DNA of 43,352 nt from Propionibacteriaceae bacterium (GTDB lineage: Bacteria > Actinomycetota > Actinomycetes > Propionibacteriales > Propionibacteriaceae): the NCBI GenBank assembly GCA_027492545.1, contig JAPUEL010000053.1, positions 1-43,352 on the forward strand. The letters are read 5' to 3'. Below, piece after piece: positions 1-8,160 of the stretch. A program made the position numbers and the translations under genes. The stretch's first letter is position 1. The number at the start of each line of letters is the position of its first letter. Under the pieces are notes generated by a model. The model was not told the DNA's origin, did not search any database, and was given only the letters and a program-made list of their open reading frames with translations.

Positions 1-948
1 CTGGAGCCCGGCTTCGGCTACACCCTCGGCAACTCGCTGCGCCGCACCCTCCTGTCGTCCATTCCGGGCGCCGCCGTGACCAGCATCAAGGTCGAGGGCA
101 ACCAGCACGAGTTCTCCACCCTCACCGGCGTCGTCGAGGACGTCACCGAGATCATCCTCAACCTCAAGGGCCTCGTGCTCTCGTCGGAGGAGGACGAGCC
201 GGTGGTCATGTACCTCCGCAAGGCCGGCGCAGGCACCGTCACCGCGGGCGACATCCAGCCCCCGGCCGGCGTGGAGATCCACAACCCCGAGCTGCACATC
301 GCCACGCTCAACGAGAACGGCAAGATCGAAATGGAGCTCGTCGTCGAGCGCGGACGCGGCTACGTGTCCAGCGTGCAGAACAAGAACCCCGACGCCGAGA
401 TCAGCCGCATCCCCGTGGACTCGATCTACTCCCCGGTGCTCAAGGTCACGTACAAGGTTGAGGCCACCCGTGTCGCGCAGCGCACCGACTTCGATCGCCT
501 GATCATCGACGTGGAGACCAAGCCCTCGATCGCCCCGCGCGACGCCATGGCCTCCGCCGGCCGCACGCTGGTCGAGCTCTTCGGCCTGGCCCGTGAGCTC
601 AACGTCGACGCCGAGGGCATCGAGATCGGCCCGTCGCCCGTCGACGAGCAGATCGCCGAGTCCCTCAACCTCCCCGTCGAGGATCTTGAGCTGTCGGTCC
701 GGTCCTACAACTGCCTCAAGCGCGAGGGGATCCACACCGTGGGCGAGCTCGTGGCCCGCAGCGAGGAAGACCTGCTCGACATCCGCAACTTCGGCTCGAA
801 GTCGATCGACGAGGTCAAGGAGACGCTGGCCGGCCTCGGCCTCGCGCTCCGCGACTCCAACCCCGGCTTCGACCCGATGCAGGCCATCGAGCGCTATGAC
901 GAGGACAACGACGAAGACGCTGACTTCGCCGAGACCGAGCAGTACTGA
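1..948 (+). CDS. rpoA: DNA-directed RNA polymerase subunit alpha, 5'-truncated by the window
   Basis: Alpha subunit of RNA polymerase; its N-terminal domain dimerises and scaffolds beta and beta', and its C-terminal domain contacts UP elements and activators. The frame is open from base 1, which encodes [20 protein letters not shown], a hallmark of the alpha N-terminal domain, so the true start lies upstream and the GTG at 76 is internal. The C-terminal domain is recognised by [16 protein letters not shown] and the helix-hairpin-helix segment around [16 protein letters not shown]. The protein ends in an acidic tail rich in Asp and Glu, as is common in actinobacteria. rplQ follows after 35 bases, the usual end of the alpha operon. 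The call is secure; only the start is missing. Confidence 0.98.
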   Translation: MEPGFGYTLGNSLRRTLLSSIPGAAVTSIKVEGNQHEFSTLTGVVEDVTEIILNLKGLVLSSEEDEPVVMYLRKAGAGTVTAGDIQPPAGVEIHNPELHIATLNENGKIEMELVVERGRGYVSSVQNKNPDAEISRIPVDSIYSPVLKVTYKVEATRVAQRTDFDRLIIDVETKPSIAPRDAMASAGRTLVELFGLARELNVDAEGIEIGPSPVDEQIAESLNLPVEDLELSVRSYNCLKREGIHTVGELVARSEEDLLDIRNFGSKSIDEVKETLAGLGLALRDSNPGFDPMQAIERYDEDNDEDADFAETEQY

Positions 949-983
949 CCGCCCACCGCACTATCTCTGGAGACTCTTAACTC

Positions 984-1487
984 ATGCCCAAGCCAACCAA
1001 GGGCGCTCGTCTGGGCGGCAGCCCGACCCACGAGCGCATCATCCTGCGCAACCTCGCCACCCAGCTGTTCGACCACGGCCGGATCACCACCACGGAGACC
1101 CGCGCCCGTCGCGTGCAGCCGCTGGCCGAGAAGCTGCTGACCAAGGCCAAGCGGGGCGACCTGCACGCCCGTCGTCTCGTGCTCGCCTCCGTCACGGACA
1201 AGGACGTCGTCCGTCGCCTGTTCGACGAGATCGCGCCGTCGCTCGAGGGTCGTGAGGGTGGCTACACCCGCATCACCAAGATCGGCAACCGCAAGGGCGA
1301 CAACGCGCCCCTCGCCGTGATCGAGATCATCACCGAGCCCGTCGTGGCCAAGCCCAAGGCCAAGAAGGCCGCGGAGCAGCCCGTGGCGAAGGCCGAGGAG
1401 GCCCCGGCCGACGAGGTCGAGGAGACCGAGGTGGTCGAGGAGGCTCCCGTCGACGAGGCGGCTGTCGACGAGACCGACGCCAAGTAA
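984..1487 (+). CDS. rplQ: 50S ribosomal protein L17 with acidic C-terminal extension
   Basis: L17 binds 23S rRNA near the exit tunnel of the large subunit. The first ~118 residues are a standard L17 core ([20 protein letters not shown], then [18 protein letters not shown] and [18 protein letters not shown]). After it comes a tail of about 45 residues made of Ala, Glu, Val, Asp and Lys ([19 protein letters not shown]). Such low-complexity extensions are common in actinobacterial L17 and their role is unknown. A GGAG ribosome-binding site precedes the ATG. The gene is the last of the rpoA operon and is followed 10 bases later by a strong hairpin. Confidence 0.97.
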   Translation: MPKPTKGARLGGSPTHERIILRNLATQLFDHGRITTTETRARRVQPLAEKLLTKAKRGDLHARRLVLASVTDKDVVRRLFDEIAPSLEGREGGYTRITKIGNRKGDNAPLAVIEIITEPVVAKPKAKKAAEQPVAKAEEAPADEVEETEVVEEAPVDEAAVDETDAK

Positions 1488-1497
1488 GGCCAACACC

Positions 1498-1527
1498 GGA
1501 AAGGGCCCCGTCCGCGGGGCCCTTTCC
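1498..1527 (+). terminator. Hairpin terminator after rplQ
   Basis: A perfect 12-bp stem (GGAAAGGGCCCC pairing with GGGGCCCTTTCC) with a six-base loop lies ten bases after the rplQ stop. There is no long T tract, which is usual for high-GC actinobacterial terminators. It closes the ribosomal operon before the ABC transporter genes. Confidence 0.85.
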
Positions 1528-1557
1528 GCATGTCCGGGGCCGTGCCGTAGCCCCCGG

Positions 1558-1609
1558 TTGCGGCCCCTCGGGCCGGCGCGGATAAGGTGGGGCGACATCG
1601 AAGGAGGAG
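1558..1609 (+). promoter_or_regulatory. Putative promoter and ribosome-binding site of the ABC operon
   Basis: TAAGGT at 1583-1588 is a plausible -10 hexamer, with a weak -35 candidate TTGCGG at 1558-1563 (19-base spacer). A strong Shine-Dalgarno run AAGGAGGAG lies at about 1601-1609, just before the ATG at 1615. The ribosome-binding site is clear and decides the start; the promoter is an inference from motif match and position after a terminator. Confidence 0.45.
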
Positions 1610-1614
1610 ACGCG

Positions 1615-2622
1615 ATGGTACGAAAGGCAGTGGTGGGTTCGGCCCTGGCCGTGGCCCTGCTCGTGGGCGGGTGCGCGACCGGGACCTCGAGCCCGTCGGC
1701 GGCGGACGGAGATCCGGCAGGGAGTGCGGCCTCGAAGGCGAGCGTCTCGATCGGCGCGGTGACCTTCGTGTCCCATCCGTCGCTCGACGCCGTCTACGAG
1801 GGCATCAAGGAGGGGCTGGCGGAGGCCGGTTACGTCGAGGGCGAGAACCTGACGCTGGACCTCCAGAACCCGCAGACCGACCAGGCCACCCTGAGCAACA
1901 TCGTGAACACCTTCGCGGCCTCGGACAAGGACCTCTTCGTCGCCATCGCCACGCCCCCGGCCCAGGCGCTCGCCCAGGTGATCCAGGATCGTCCCATCGT
2001 CTTCGCCTCGGTGACGGATCCCGTCGCCGCCGGGCTCGTGGAGTCGATGGACAACCCCGGCGGCAACGTGACGGGGACGAGCGACCAGCTGCCCACCGAC
2101 GAGCAGCTCGCGGTGATCCAGAGGATCATGCCCGACGTGAAGACCGTCGGCATCGTCTACTCCTCGGCGGAGGTCAACGCCCAGGTCCAGGCTGAGGCCG
2201 CCGTCGAGGCGGGGGCTGACCTCGGCATCGAGGTGAAGACGGCCACCATCACCAACTCGTCCGAGGTGCAACAGGCGGCCGAGTCGCTCGACGTCGACGC
2301 CTACTTCGTCCTGGTCGACAACACCGTGGTCTCCGCGATGGAGTCCATGATCCAGGTGGCCGAGCAGCGCCAACGCCTCCTCGTCACCTCGGACCCGGAC
2401 TCGGTCCAGCGCGGCGCCGCCGCGGCGCTCGCCACCGACTACAAGGCCCAGGGGCTCCAGACCGCGGGCATCATCGCCCGCATCATCGAGGGCGCGGACC
2501 CTGCCAACACGCCCGTCGAGCTGCAGGAGAGCCTCCAGCTGGTGGTCAACCCGGCCGCCGCCGAGCGCATGGGCCTCACCATCCCCGACGACGTCCTGGC
2601 CGAGGCCGACAGCACCTACTGA
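1615..2622 (+). CDS. ABC transporter substrate-binding lipoprotein 1 (COG2984/TrpX-like family)
   Basis: Extracellular lipid-anchored solute receptor of an ABC importer. The ATG at 1615 is chosen because AAGGAGGAG precedes it and the protein then starts with a lipoprotein signal: charged MVRK, hydrophobic core, lipobox LVGGC with Cys20. A Ser/Ala-rich linker follows, then the mature domain (VSIGAVTFVSHPSLDAV, then VEGENLTLDLQN, PIVFASVTDPVAAGLV, VGIVYSSAEVNAQVQ). This layout matches the COG2984 periplasmic-binding family; some Firmicute members (TrpX) import tryptophan, but the ligand cannot be read here and no T-box precedes the operon. It is first in a four-gene operon and is paralogous over its full length to the gene at 2697. 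Confidence 0.88.
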   Translation: MVRKAVVGSALAVALLVGGCATGTSSPSAADGDPAGSAASKASVSIGAVTFVSHPSLDAVYEGIKEGLAEAGYVEGENLTLDLQNPQTDQATLSNIVNTFAASDKDLFVAIATPPAQALAQVIQDRPIVFASVTDPVAAGLVESMDNPGGNVTGTSDQLPTDEQLAVIQRIMPDVKTVGIVYSSAEVNAQVQAEAAVEAGADLGIEVKTATITNSSEVQQAAESLDVDAYFVLVDNTVVSAMESMIQVAEQRQRLLVTSDPDSVQRGAAAALATDYKAQGLQTAGIIARIIEGADPANTPVELQESLQLVVNPAAAERMGLTIPDDVLAEADSTY

Positions 2623-2630
2623 CGTGGACC

Positions 2631-2651
2631 GCGCGCCGGGGGCCGGCGCGC
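2631..2651 (+). promoter_or_regulatory. GC-rich intercistronic hairpin between the two binding-protein genes
   Basis: GCGCGCCGG pairs perfectly with CCGGCGCGC across a three-base GGG loop, eight bases after the first binding-protein stop. It could be an attenuating terminator or an RNA-stabilising stem that sets unequal levels of the two proteins. A TAGGCT hexamer follows at about 2658-2663 and could be an internal -10. The structure is seen; the role is inferred. Confidence 0.5.
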
Positions 2652-2696
2652 CCTCACTAGGCTTAGCCATCTGCGAACCAGTTTCCAAGGAGAATC

Positions 2697-3716
2697 ATGA
2701 AGCTCAAGGCACTCGCGATCGGCGCCGCCGGCGCACTCGCCCTCACCGCCTGCGGCGGTGCCACCCCGGCCCCGTCGGCCTCTGGTGACGCCACAGCCGC
2801 GTCCAGCTCGGCTGCAGGCTCCGCCGCGCCCGAGTCGATCAAGGTGGGTGTGGCCACGATCGTGTCGCACCCGGCGCTCGACGCCGCGCAGCAGGGGTTC
2901 ATCGACGCGCTCGCCGAGGCCGGTTACGTCGAGGGCGAGAACGCTGAGTTCGACCTGCAGAACGCGCAGGGCGACCAGTCGACGTTGACCAACATCGCCA
3001 ACACGTTCGCGTCCTCCGACTACGACGGCTTCCTCGCCATCGCCACGCCCACAGCCCAGTCGCTGGCCAACGTCATCACCGATCGGCCGATCGTGTTCGC
3101 CGCCGTCACCGACCCGGTGGAGGCCGGGCTGGTGTCGTCCTGGGAGGAGCCGGACGCCAACATCACCGGGGTCTCGGACCTCAACCCGATGAAGGAGCAG
3201 CTGGAGCTGATCAAGGAGGCGCTGGCCGAGGTGGCAACCGTCGGCATCGTCTACTCCTCCGGGGAGGTCAACTCCGAGGTGCAGGTCAAGGAGGCCGAGG
3301 AGGCCGCCGCCGACATGGGCATCGAGATCTTGAAGGCCACCGTCACCAACTCGTCCGAGGTGCAGCAGGCGGCCGAGTCGCTCGACGTCGACGCCTACCT
3401 CATCCCCACCGACAACACCGTCGTCTCAGCCGCCGAGTCGCTGATCCAGGTGGCCGAACAGAAGCAGAAGCCCGTCTTCGCCTCCGACGAGTCGACGATG
3501 GAGCGCGGCGCCGCCGCCGGCCTGTCGGTCAACTACACGCAGCAGGGCGTGGATGCCGCCGCCGTGTTCCTCAAGATGCTGGAGGGCACCCCCGCCTCCG
3601 ACATCCCGGTGGAGACCCAGACGGAGTTCGACCTCTTCGTCAACCCGGCCGCCGCGGAGAAGCAGGGCCTGACCCTGCCCGAGAGCATCGTCTCGCGCGC
3701 CACCAAGCAGTTCTGA
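2697..3716 (+). CDS. ABC transporter substrate-binding lipoprotein 2 (COG2984/TrpX-like family)
   Basis: Second receptor lipoprotein of the same transporter. The ATG at 2697 follows the ribosome-binding site AAGGAGAA. The signal peptide has MKLK, a hydrophobic stretch and lipobox LTAC with Cys19, then an Ala/Ser/Pro linker to about residue 45. The mature domain parallels its upstream neighbour segment by segment (VGVATIVSHPALDAAQ, PIVFAAVTDPVEAGLVS, VGIVYSSGEVNSEVQV), so the pair arose by tandem duplication. A 54-base stretch at 3345-3398 differs from 2251-2304 at only one base. Different residues elsewhere, such as LIPTDNT against FVLVDNT, leave room for different ligands. The permease gene follows after 16 bases. 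Confidence 0.88.
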   Translation: MKLKALAIGAAGALALTACGGATPAPSASGDATAASSSAAGSAAPESIKVGVATIVSHPALDAAQQGFIDALAEAGYVEGENAEFDLQNAQGDQSTLTNIANTFASSDYDGFLAIATPTAQSLANVITDRPIVFAAVTDPVEAGLVSSWEEPDANITGVSDLNPMKEQLELIKEALAEVATVGIVYSSGEVNSEVQVKEAEEAAADMGIEILKATVTNSSEVQQAAESLDVDAYLIPTDNTVVSAAESLIQVAEQKQKPVFASDESTMERGAAAGLSVNYTQQGVDAAAVFLKMLEGTPASDIPVETQTEFDLFVNPAAAEKQGLTLPESIVSRATKQF

Positions 3717-3732
3717 CCGGCGAGGTTCGCCC

Positions 3733-4638
3733 ATGATCATCGCGTTTGAGATCGGACTCCTGTACGCCGTCATGGCGTTGGGGGTGTACCTCACCTACCG
3801 GGTCCTGGACTTCCCGGACCTCACGGTGGACGGCTCGTTCACGACGGGGGCGGCCACCTGCGCCATCCTCATCGTGGGCGGTGCCCCGATCCCACTCGCG
3901 ATGGCCGCGGGGGTGGTGGCCGGCATGCTCGCCGGCGCCGTCACCGGGCTGCTGCACGTGTGGGGGAAGATCAACCCTCTGCTGGCGGGCATCCTCACCC
4001 AGATCGCGCTCTACTCGATCAACCTGCGCATCATGGGCAACAAGGCCAACGTTCCGCTGCTCCGGCAGGACACCCTCTTCTCCGGCCTGCGCGCCGACGG
4101 GGTGCTGGGCACGTGGGCGTCGGTGGCCATCTTCGCCGTCGTCGTCTTCGTCATCGGAGCGCTGGTCTACTGGTTCCTGGGGACCAGCTACGGCGTGGGC
4201 ATGCGGGCCACGGGCGACAACGAACTGATGGCCCAGTCCCAGGGCATCAACACCGGGACCACGAAGATCGTGGGGCTCATGCTGTCCAACGGGCTCGTCG
4301 CGTTGTGCGGCACCCTGGTGGCGCAGTACCAGGGGTTCGCGGACATCTCGATGGGCATCGGCCTCATCGTCGCCGGGTTGGCCTCGGTCATCGTCGGCCA
4401 GGCGATCTTCGGGCTCACCGCGGTGTGGCAGGCCGTCATGGCCGCGGCTCTCGGCTCGGTGATCTACCGCGGCGTCATCCAGATCGCCCTCAACAACGGC
4501 TTCAACCCCAACGACATGAAGCTCGTCTCGGCGGTGCTCGTGGTGCTCGCCCTCGTGCTTCCGGCGTGGGGGCCGTTGCGCCGCCTGCGGTCGCAGCGCA
4601 GGCGCGCCAAGGCGCTGACAGAAGGGGCGGCCGCCTGA
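3733..4638 (+). CDS. ABC transporter permease (COG4120-like)
   Basis: Integral membrane channel subunit of the importer. The 301-residue protein is a chain of hydrophobic segments beginning at the N-terminus (MIIAFEIGLLYAVMALGVYL), followed by YRVLDFPDLTVDGSFTTGAA, a signature of the COG4120 permeases that accompany COG2984 receptors, and by GVGMRATGDNELMAQSQGIN in the cytoplasmic loop. It belongs to the same broad fold as the branched-chain amino-acid and ribose permeases. A single permease implies a homodimer. A modest GAGG lies nine bases before the ATG. The stop overlaps the ATPase start by one base (TGATG), indicating translational coupling. Confidence 0.9.
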   Translation: MIIAFEIGLLYAVMALGVYLTYRVLDFPDLTVDGSFTTGAATCAILIVGGAPIPLAMAAGVVAGMLAGAVTGLLHVWGKINPLLAGILTQIALYSINLRIMGNKANVPLLRQDTLFSGLRADGVLGTWASVAIFAVVVFVIGALVYWFLGTSYGVGMRATGDNELMAQSQGINTGTTKIVGLMLSNGLVALCGTLVAQYQGFADISMGIGLIVAGLASVIVGQAIFGLTAVWQAVMAAALGSVIYRGVIQIALNNGFNPNDMKLVSAVLVVLALVLPAWGPLRRLRSQRRRAKALTEGAAA

Positions 4639-5429
4639 TGCTCAAGCTCGTCAACGTCACCAAGAGGTTCTTCCCCGGCACCGTCAACGAGCGGCTCGCA
4701 CTCGACAACCTCACGCTCACCCTCCACGAGGGTGACTTCGTGACCGTCATCGGCTCCAACGGGGCGGGCAAGTCCACCATGCTCAACGTGGTGGCGGGCA
4801 GATACCTGCCCGACGGCGGCCAGGTGCTGATCGACGACCGCGAGGTCACGAAGATGCCCGAGCACCGACGAGCCCGCTGGGTGGCCCGCGTGTTCCAGGA
4901 CCCCATGGCCGGGACCTCGCCGCACCTCACCATCGAGGAGAACCTCTCCATCGCCTTCGAGCGCGGCAAGCGTCGCGGCCTCGGGATGGCGGTGACCAAG
5001 CCGAAGCGGGCGCTCTACCGCGAGGCCCTGGCCACGCTGGAGCTCGGCCTGGAGGACCGGTTGCAGATGCGCGTCGGCATGCTCTCGGGCGGGCAGCGTC
5101 AGGCCCTCAGCCTGCTGATGGCCACCTACGCGCAACCGTCGATCCTGCTCCTCGACGAGCACACAGCCGCCCTGGACCCGTCCCGGGCGGAGCTGATCAC
5201 CCGCCTGACCGGGGAGGCGGTGGCCCGGCATCGGCTCACCACGCTCATGGTCACCCACAACATGCACCAGGCCATCGAGCTGGGCAACCGGCTGATCATG
5301 ATGCACGAGGGCAAGGTGGTGCTCGAGGTCGACGAGGCCGCGAAGAAGACCATCACCGCCGAGCACCTGCTCGAGGAGTTCTCCAAGATCAAGGGCGCGG
5401 CACTCTCTGACCGCACGCTGCTTGACTGA
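4638..5429 (+). CDS. ABC transporter ATP-binding protein (COG1101-like)
   Basis: Cytoplasmic ATPase that powers the importer. Walker A is GSNGAGKST at residues 39-47, the signature LSGGQRQA is near residue 150, and Walker B LLLDEHTAALDP near 170 is followed by the switch histidine in VTHNMHQA. A histidine directly after the catalytic Glu (DEHTAALDP) is typical of the COG1101 ATPases that pair with COG2984/COG4120 proteins. At 263 residues it is full length. It is the last gene of the operon, and a 15-bp terminator stem begins 10 bases after its stop. Confidence 0.93.
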   Translation: MLKLVNVTKRFFPGTVNERLALDNLTLTLHEGDFVTVIGSNGAGKSTMLNVVAGRYLPDGGQVLIDDREVTKMPEHRRARWVARVFQDPMAGTSPHLTIEENLSIAFERGKRRGLGMAVTKPKRALYREALATLELGLEDRLQMRVGMLSGGQRQALSLLMATYAQPSILLLDEHTAALDPSRAELITRLTGEAVARHRLTTLMVTHNMHQAIELGNRLIMMHEGKVVLEVDEAAKKTITAEHLLEEFSKIKGAALSDRTLLD

Positions 5430-5439
5430 ACGCGACGAC

Positions 5440-5473
5440 AGAAGGGGCCCCGGGAGAACCCGGGGCCCCTTCT
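5440..5473. terminator. Bidirectional terminator between the ABC operon and sod
   Basis: A perfect 15-bp stem (AGAAGGGGCCCCGGG pairing with CCCGGGGCCCCTTCT) with an AGAA loop lies in the 57-base gap between two convergent genes. It ends with TTCT on the plus strand and on the minus strand, so it probably terminates both. Confidence 0.9.
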
Positions 5474-5486
5474 GCTGTGCGCTGCG

Positions 5487-6101
5487 TCAGGCCAGTGCGG
5501 CCGAGGCGGCCTTCGCCTTGGTGAAGCGCTCGGTGACGTCGGCCCAGTTGACCACGTTCCACCAGGCGTTGACGTAGTCGCCCTTGACGTTCTTGTACTG
5601 CAGGTAGAAGGCGTGCTCCCACATGTCGAGCTGCAGCAGCGGGATCTGGCCGGCAGGCAGGTTGCCCTGCTGGTCGAACAGCTGGTTGATGTTCATCCGC
5701 TGGCCCAGCGTGTCCCACACCAGCATCGACCAGCCGGAGCCCTGGATGCCGTTGGCGACCGCGTTGAAGTGCTTCTGGAAGCCCTCGAACCCGCCGAAGA
5801 ACTCGTCGATCGCCGCGGCGAGCTCGCCGTCGGGACGGTCTCCGCCCTCAGGCGACATGTTCTTCCAGAACACTGAGTGGTTGATGTGGCCGCCGAGGTG
5901 GAAGGCGGCGTCCTTGCTCAGCTTGTTGACCGCGCCCAGGTCGCCCTTCTCACGGGCGGCAGCGAGCTGCTCGAGCGCGTCGTTGATGCCCTTGACGTAG
6001 GCGGCATGGTGCTTGCTGTGGTGCAGCTCCATGATCTCCGGGGCGATGTGGGGCGCAAGCGCGCTGTAGTCGTAGTCGAGGTCGGGGAGGGTGTAGGTCA
6101 T
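5487..6101 (-). CDS. sodA: Superoxide dismutase, Fe/Mn family
   Basis: Converts superoxide to oxygen and hydrogen peroxide in the cytoplasm. The 204-residue protein has all four metal ligands by position: His27 in ELHHSKHH, His75 in [10 protein letters not shown], and Asp159 and His163 in [11 protein letters not shown]. The C-terminal region ([18 protein letters not shown]) strongly resembles the cambialistic enzyme of Propionibacterium freudenreichii as I recall it, so metal use could be Fe or Mn; sequence alone does not settle this. The minus-strand leader carries AAGGAGTGAGCT before the ATG. It is monocistronic and convergent with the ABC operon. Confidence 0.96.
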   Translation of the reverse strand: MTYTLPDLDYDYSALAPHIAPEIMELHHSKHHAAYVKGINDALEQLAAAREKGDLGAVNKLSKDAAFHLGGHINHSVFWKNMSPEGGDRPDGELAAAIDEFFGGFEGFQKHFNAVANGIQGSGWSMLVWDTLGQRMNINQLFDQQGNLPAGQIPLLQLDMWEHAFYLQYKNVKGDYVNAWWNVVNWADVTERFTKAKAASAALA

Positions 6102-6227
6102 AGCTCACTCCTTCAGCTGAACGATTCGCGCCCGGGGGCGCGCTGACATTGTTCATCCTATGCGCGGCGCCGGGCGGCGTGGCTGAACTCCAGCGGCTCC
6201 ACGCATCCGCTGACGGCGTAACGGCCG

Positions 6228-6692
6228 TCAGTCAAGGCAGAACTCGTTGCCCTCCGGGTCCCGCATGACGATGAATCCGTGGCTCATCGGCGGGTCCGGC
6301 TCGAACCGCTGGACCCGCGAGGCGCCCAGACCGACGAGGCGTGCGGACTCCTGCTCCAGGGCCGCCATCCGCTCCTCGCCGCGGAGGCCGGGGGCGGCCC
6401 GCACGTCGATGTGGAGGCGGTTCTTCGCGGTCTTGGGCTCCGGCACCTTCTGGATGTAGATGCGCGGGCGCGCGCCCTCCGGGTCGACGATCACAAAGGC
6501 GTCGTCCCAACGCTCCTCGGGGAGGCCGGTCGAGGCGAGGAACTCCAGCCAGGCAGCGACCGTGTCCTCCGTGGATCCGATGCTCCCTCCGGGGGGCGGG
6601 TCGACGGCGTAGCCGAGCACCTCGATCCAGAACAGGCCGAGCCTCCTGGGGGACGCGGCGTCGAACGTGAGCTGAAGAGCGGGCTTGTGCAT
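6228..6692 (-). CDS. VOC (glyoxalase-like) superfamily protein
   Basis: Small vicinal-oxygen-chelate fold protein of unknown substrate. It has two betaalphabetabetabeta halves: an N-terminal one (LQLTFDAASPRRLGLFWIEVLGY) and a C-terminal one ending in FIVMRDPEGNEFCLD, the classic VOC ending whose Glu is a usual metal ligand. RLHIDVRA is the corresponding strand near the middle. Related actinobacterial proteins are annotated as glyoxalase-like or bleomycin-resistance-like, with no proven reaction. The ATG at 6692 is preferred over the GTG at 6707 because GAAGGGAG lies directly before it and the fold begins right after MHKPAL. No operon partner is evident. Confidence 0.8.
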   Translation of the reverse strand: MHKPALQLTFDAASPRRLGLFWIEVLGYAVDPPPGGSIGSTEDTVAAWLEFLASTGLPEERWDDAFVIVDPEGARPRIYIQKVPEPKTAKNRLHIDVRAAPGLRGEERMAALEQESARLVGLGASRVQRFEPDPPMSHGFIVMRDPEGNEFCLD

Positions 6693-6745
6693 GCTGCTCC
6701 CTTCCACGGCTCAGACTGCCATGCCGCAGGGACGGCGTGGCGGCT

Positions 6746-7348
6746 TCAGGCGGCTGAGGGCGCGGGGGAGACCTCGAGGATCCGGAAGCCCTTGGTGGAG
6801 GCGACCCGCTCCGTGGGGTAGCCCTGGTCGATGAGCCAGCGCTGCAGCGAATCGCCGCCCAGGTTCTTGCTCACCACCAGGCGGGCGACGCCGTCGGGCG
6901 TCAGCCGTGGCAGCCAGGTGAGGAGGAGGGTGTGGAGGGCCTCCTTCCCGATCCTGATCGGGGGATTGGACCAGATCTGGCTGTAGGTGGCGTCCGGGGG
7001 GACGTCGTCGGGGGCGGTGGCCCGGACCCTGTCGGCGACACCCGCCTCGGCGGCGTTGACGCGGGTGAGCTCCACGGCGAGCGCGTTGACGTCGACGGCG
7101 TCGACGGTGACCGCCGGCCCGGCCACGGCCAGGCCCACCGCGATGGGGCCGAAGCCGCATCCGAGGTCGAGGAGGTGCCCGCTCTGCGGCGGCTCGAAGG
7201 TGCGGAGAAGGACGGCTGTCCCGGGGTCCAGGCGTGAGCCCGAGAACACCCCTCCCGCGGTGGTGAAGGTGTGGTCGTGGTCGAAGATGGTGGCCGCGAT
7301 CCGGCGCTGGGTGACGGGGCCCTCGGGGGTATGGAAGTAGTGGCTCAC
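6746..7348 (-). CDS. RsmC-like class I SAM-dependent methyltransferase
   Basis: Probable N2-guanine methyltransferase of the RsmC/RlmG (MTS domain) type, acting on ribosomal RNA. Motif I is LLDLGCGFGPIAVGLA near residues 60-75, the acidic motif II is VDAVDVNALAVELT, and the catalytic motif IV is SNPPIRIGK, the form usual in short Gram-positive and actinobacterial RsmC-like proteins. At 200 residues it is the single-domain version, without the duplicated N-terminal domain of E. coli RsmC. Its ATG overlaps the truA stop by four bases (ATGA), so it is translated with truA and joins an RNA-modification operon. The exact target base is not proven. Confidence 0.87.
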   Translation of the reverse strand: MSHYFHTPEGPVTQRRIAATIFDHDHTFTTAGGVFSGSRLDPGTAVLLRTFEPPQSGHLLDLGCGFGPIAVGLAVAGPAVTVDAVDVNALAVELTRVNAAEAGVADRVRATAPDDVPPDATYSQIWSNPPIRIGKEALHTLLLTWLPRLTPDGVARLVVSKNLGGDSLQRWLIDQGYPTERVASTKGFRILEVSPAPSAA

Positions 7349-8160
7349 GCGTCCTCCAGGGTGCGCACGGCCCGGGAGGCGACGGCGCGGGCGGCCAGGT
7401 CCTCGTCGGCGGGGTAGCCGACCTCCTCAAGCGTCAACCCCTTGGCGGGCATCACCAGCACCTCGCCGTGCCGGGCGGACGAGGACGCCACCCTCCCGAG
7501 CCACGCGAGGTCGCGGCGACCCGCGGCGACGGCGGTCAGCGCCCCGACGAGCGAGCGGACCATCGAGTGGCAGAAGGCGTCGGCGAGGAGATGGATCTCG
7601 ATGGTGCCGTCTCCCAGCCGGGTGGCGCTGAGCTCCCTGAGGTCGCGGATGGTGGTGGCCCCGTCGCGGGGCTTGCAGAAGGGCGCGAAGTCGCGCAGGC
7701 CGAGGAGTGTCGCGGCTGCCTCGTTGAACACCTCTAGGTCCAGGCCGTGGCGCAGCGCCACCACGTGGCGGCGCATGAGCGGGTCCGGGGGAGTGTCGGC
7801 GGTGATCACTCGGTAGCAGTAGCGGCGCCAGAGCGCGGAGAAGCGGGCGTCGAACCCCTCCGGGGCTGGGCGCACGGACCTGACCGCCAGGTCCCTGGGA
7901 AGCGCCCGGCGCAGCCGGCGGTGGAGCTCGGTGACGACAGCCGCGTCCACCTCCAGGGGGACGTCGACGTGGCACACCTGGCCACGGGCGTGGACGCCGG
8001 CGTCGGTGCGGCCCGCCACCACCAGCGTGGGCGCCTCCGGAAGGCGGAGGAGCTGGCCGATCCGCTCCTCGACCACCTCCTGCACGGTGCGCAGCCCCGG
8101 CTGGGTGGCCCAGCCGTGGAATTCGGTGCCGTCGTAGGCGAGATCAATCCTGAGCCGCAT
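7345..8160 (-). CDS. truA: tRNA pseudouridine(38-40) synthase
   Basis: Isomerises uridines 38-40 in the anticodon arm of tRNAs. The protein starts with RLRIDLAYDGTEFHGWATQP, a TruA hallmark, and has the catalytic Asp53 in AGRTDAGVHARGQ. Further TruA blocks are FDARFSALWRRYCYRV, DFAPFCKPRDG and FCHSMVRSLVGAL. Its 271 residues are a normal length. The gene overlaps the upstream trmB by 17 bases and the downstream methyltransferase by four, giving a compact trmB-truA-methyltransferase operon. In many bacteria truA sits just after rplQ; here it is about 6 kb away on the other strand. Confidence 0.97.
   Translation of the reverse strand: MRLRIDLAYDGTEFHGWATQPGLRTVQEVVEERIGQLLRLPEAPTLVVAGRTDAGVHARGQVCHVDVPLEVDAAVVTELHRRLRRALPRDLAVRSVRPAPEGFDARFSALWRRYCYRVITADTPPDPLMRRHVVALRHGLDLEVFNEAAATLLGLRDFAPFCKPRDGATTIRDLRELSATRLGDGTIEIHLLADAFCHSMVRSLVGALTAVAAGRRDLAWLGRVASSSARHGEVLVMPAKGLTLEEVGYPADEDLAARAVASRAVRTLEDA

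Noticed and set aside
1488..1614. T-box or tryptophan attenuator before the TrpX-like operon
   Set aside because: The gap holds only the rplQ terminator and a promoter-like segment; no T-box signature (AGGGTGGNACCGCG) or Trp-rich leader ORF is present.
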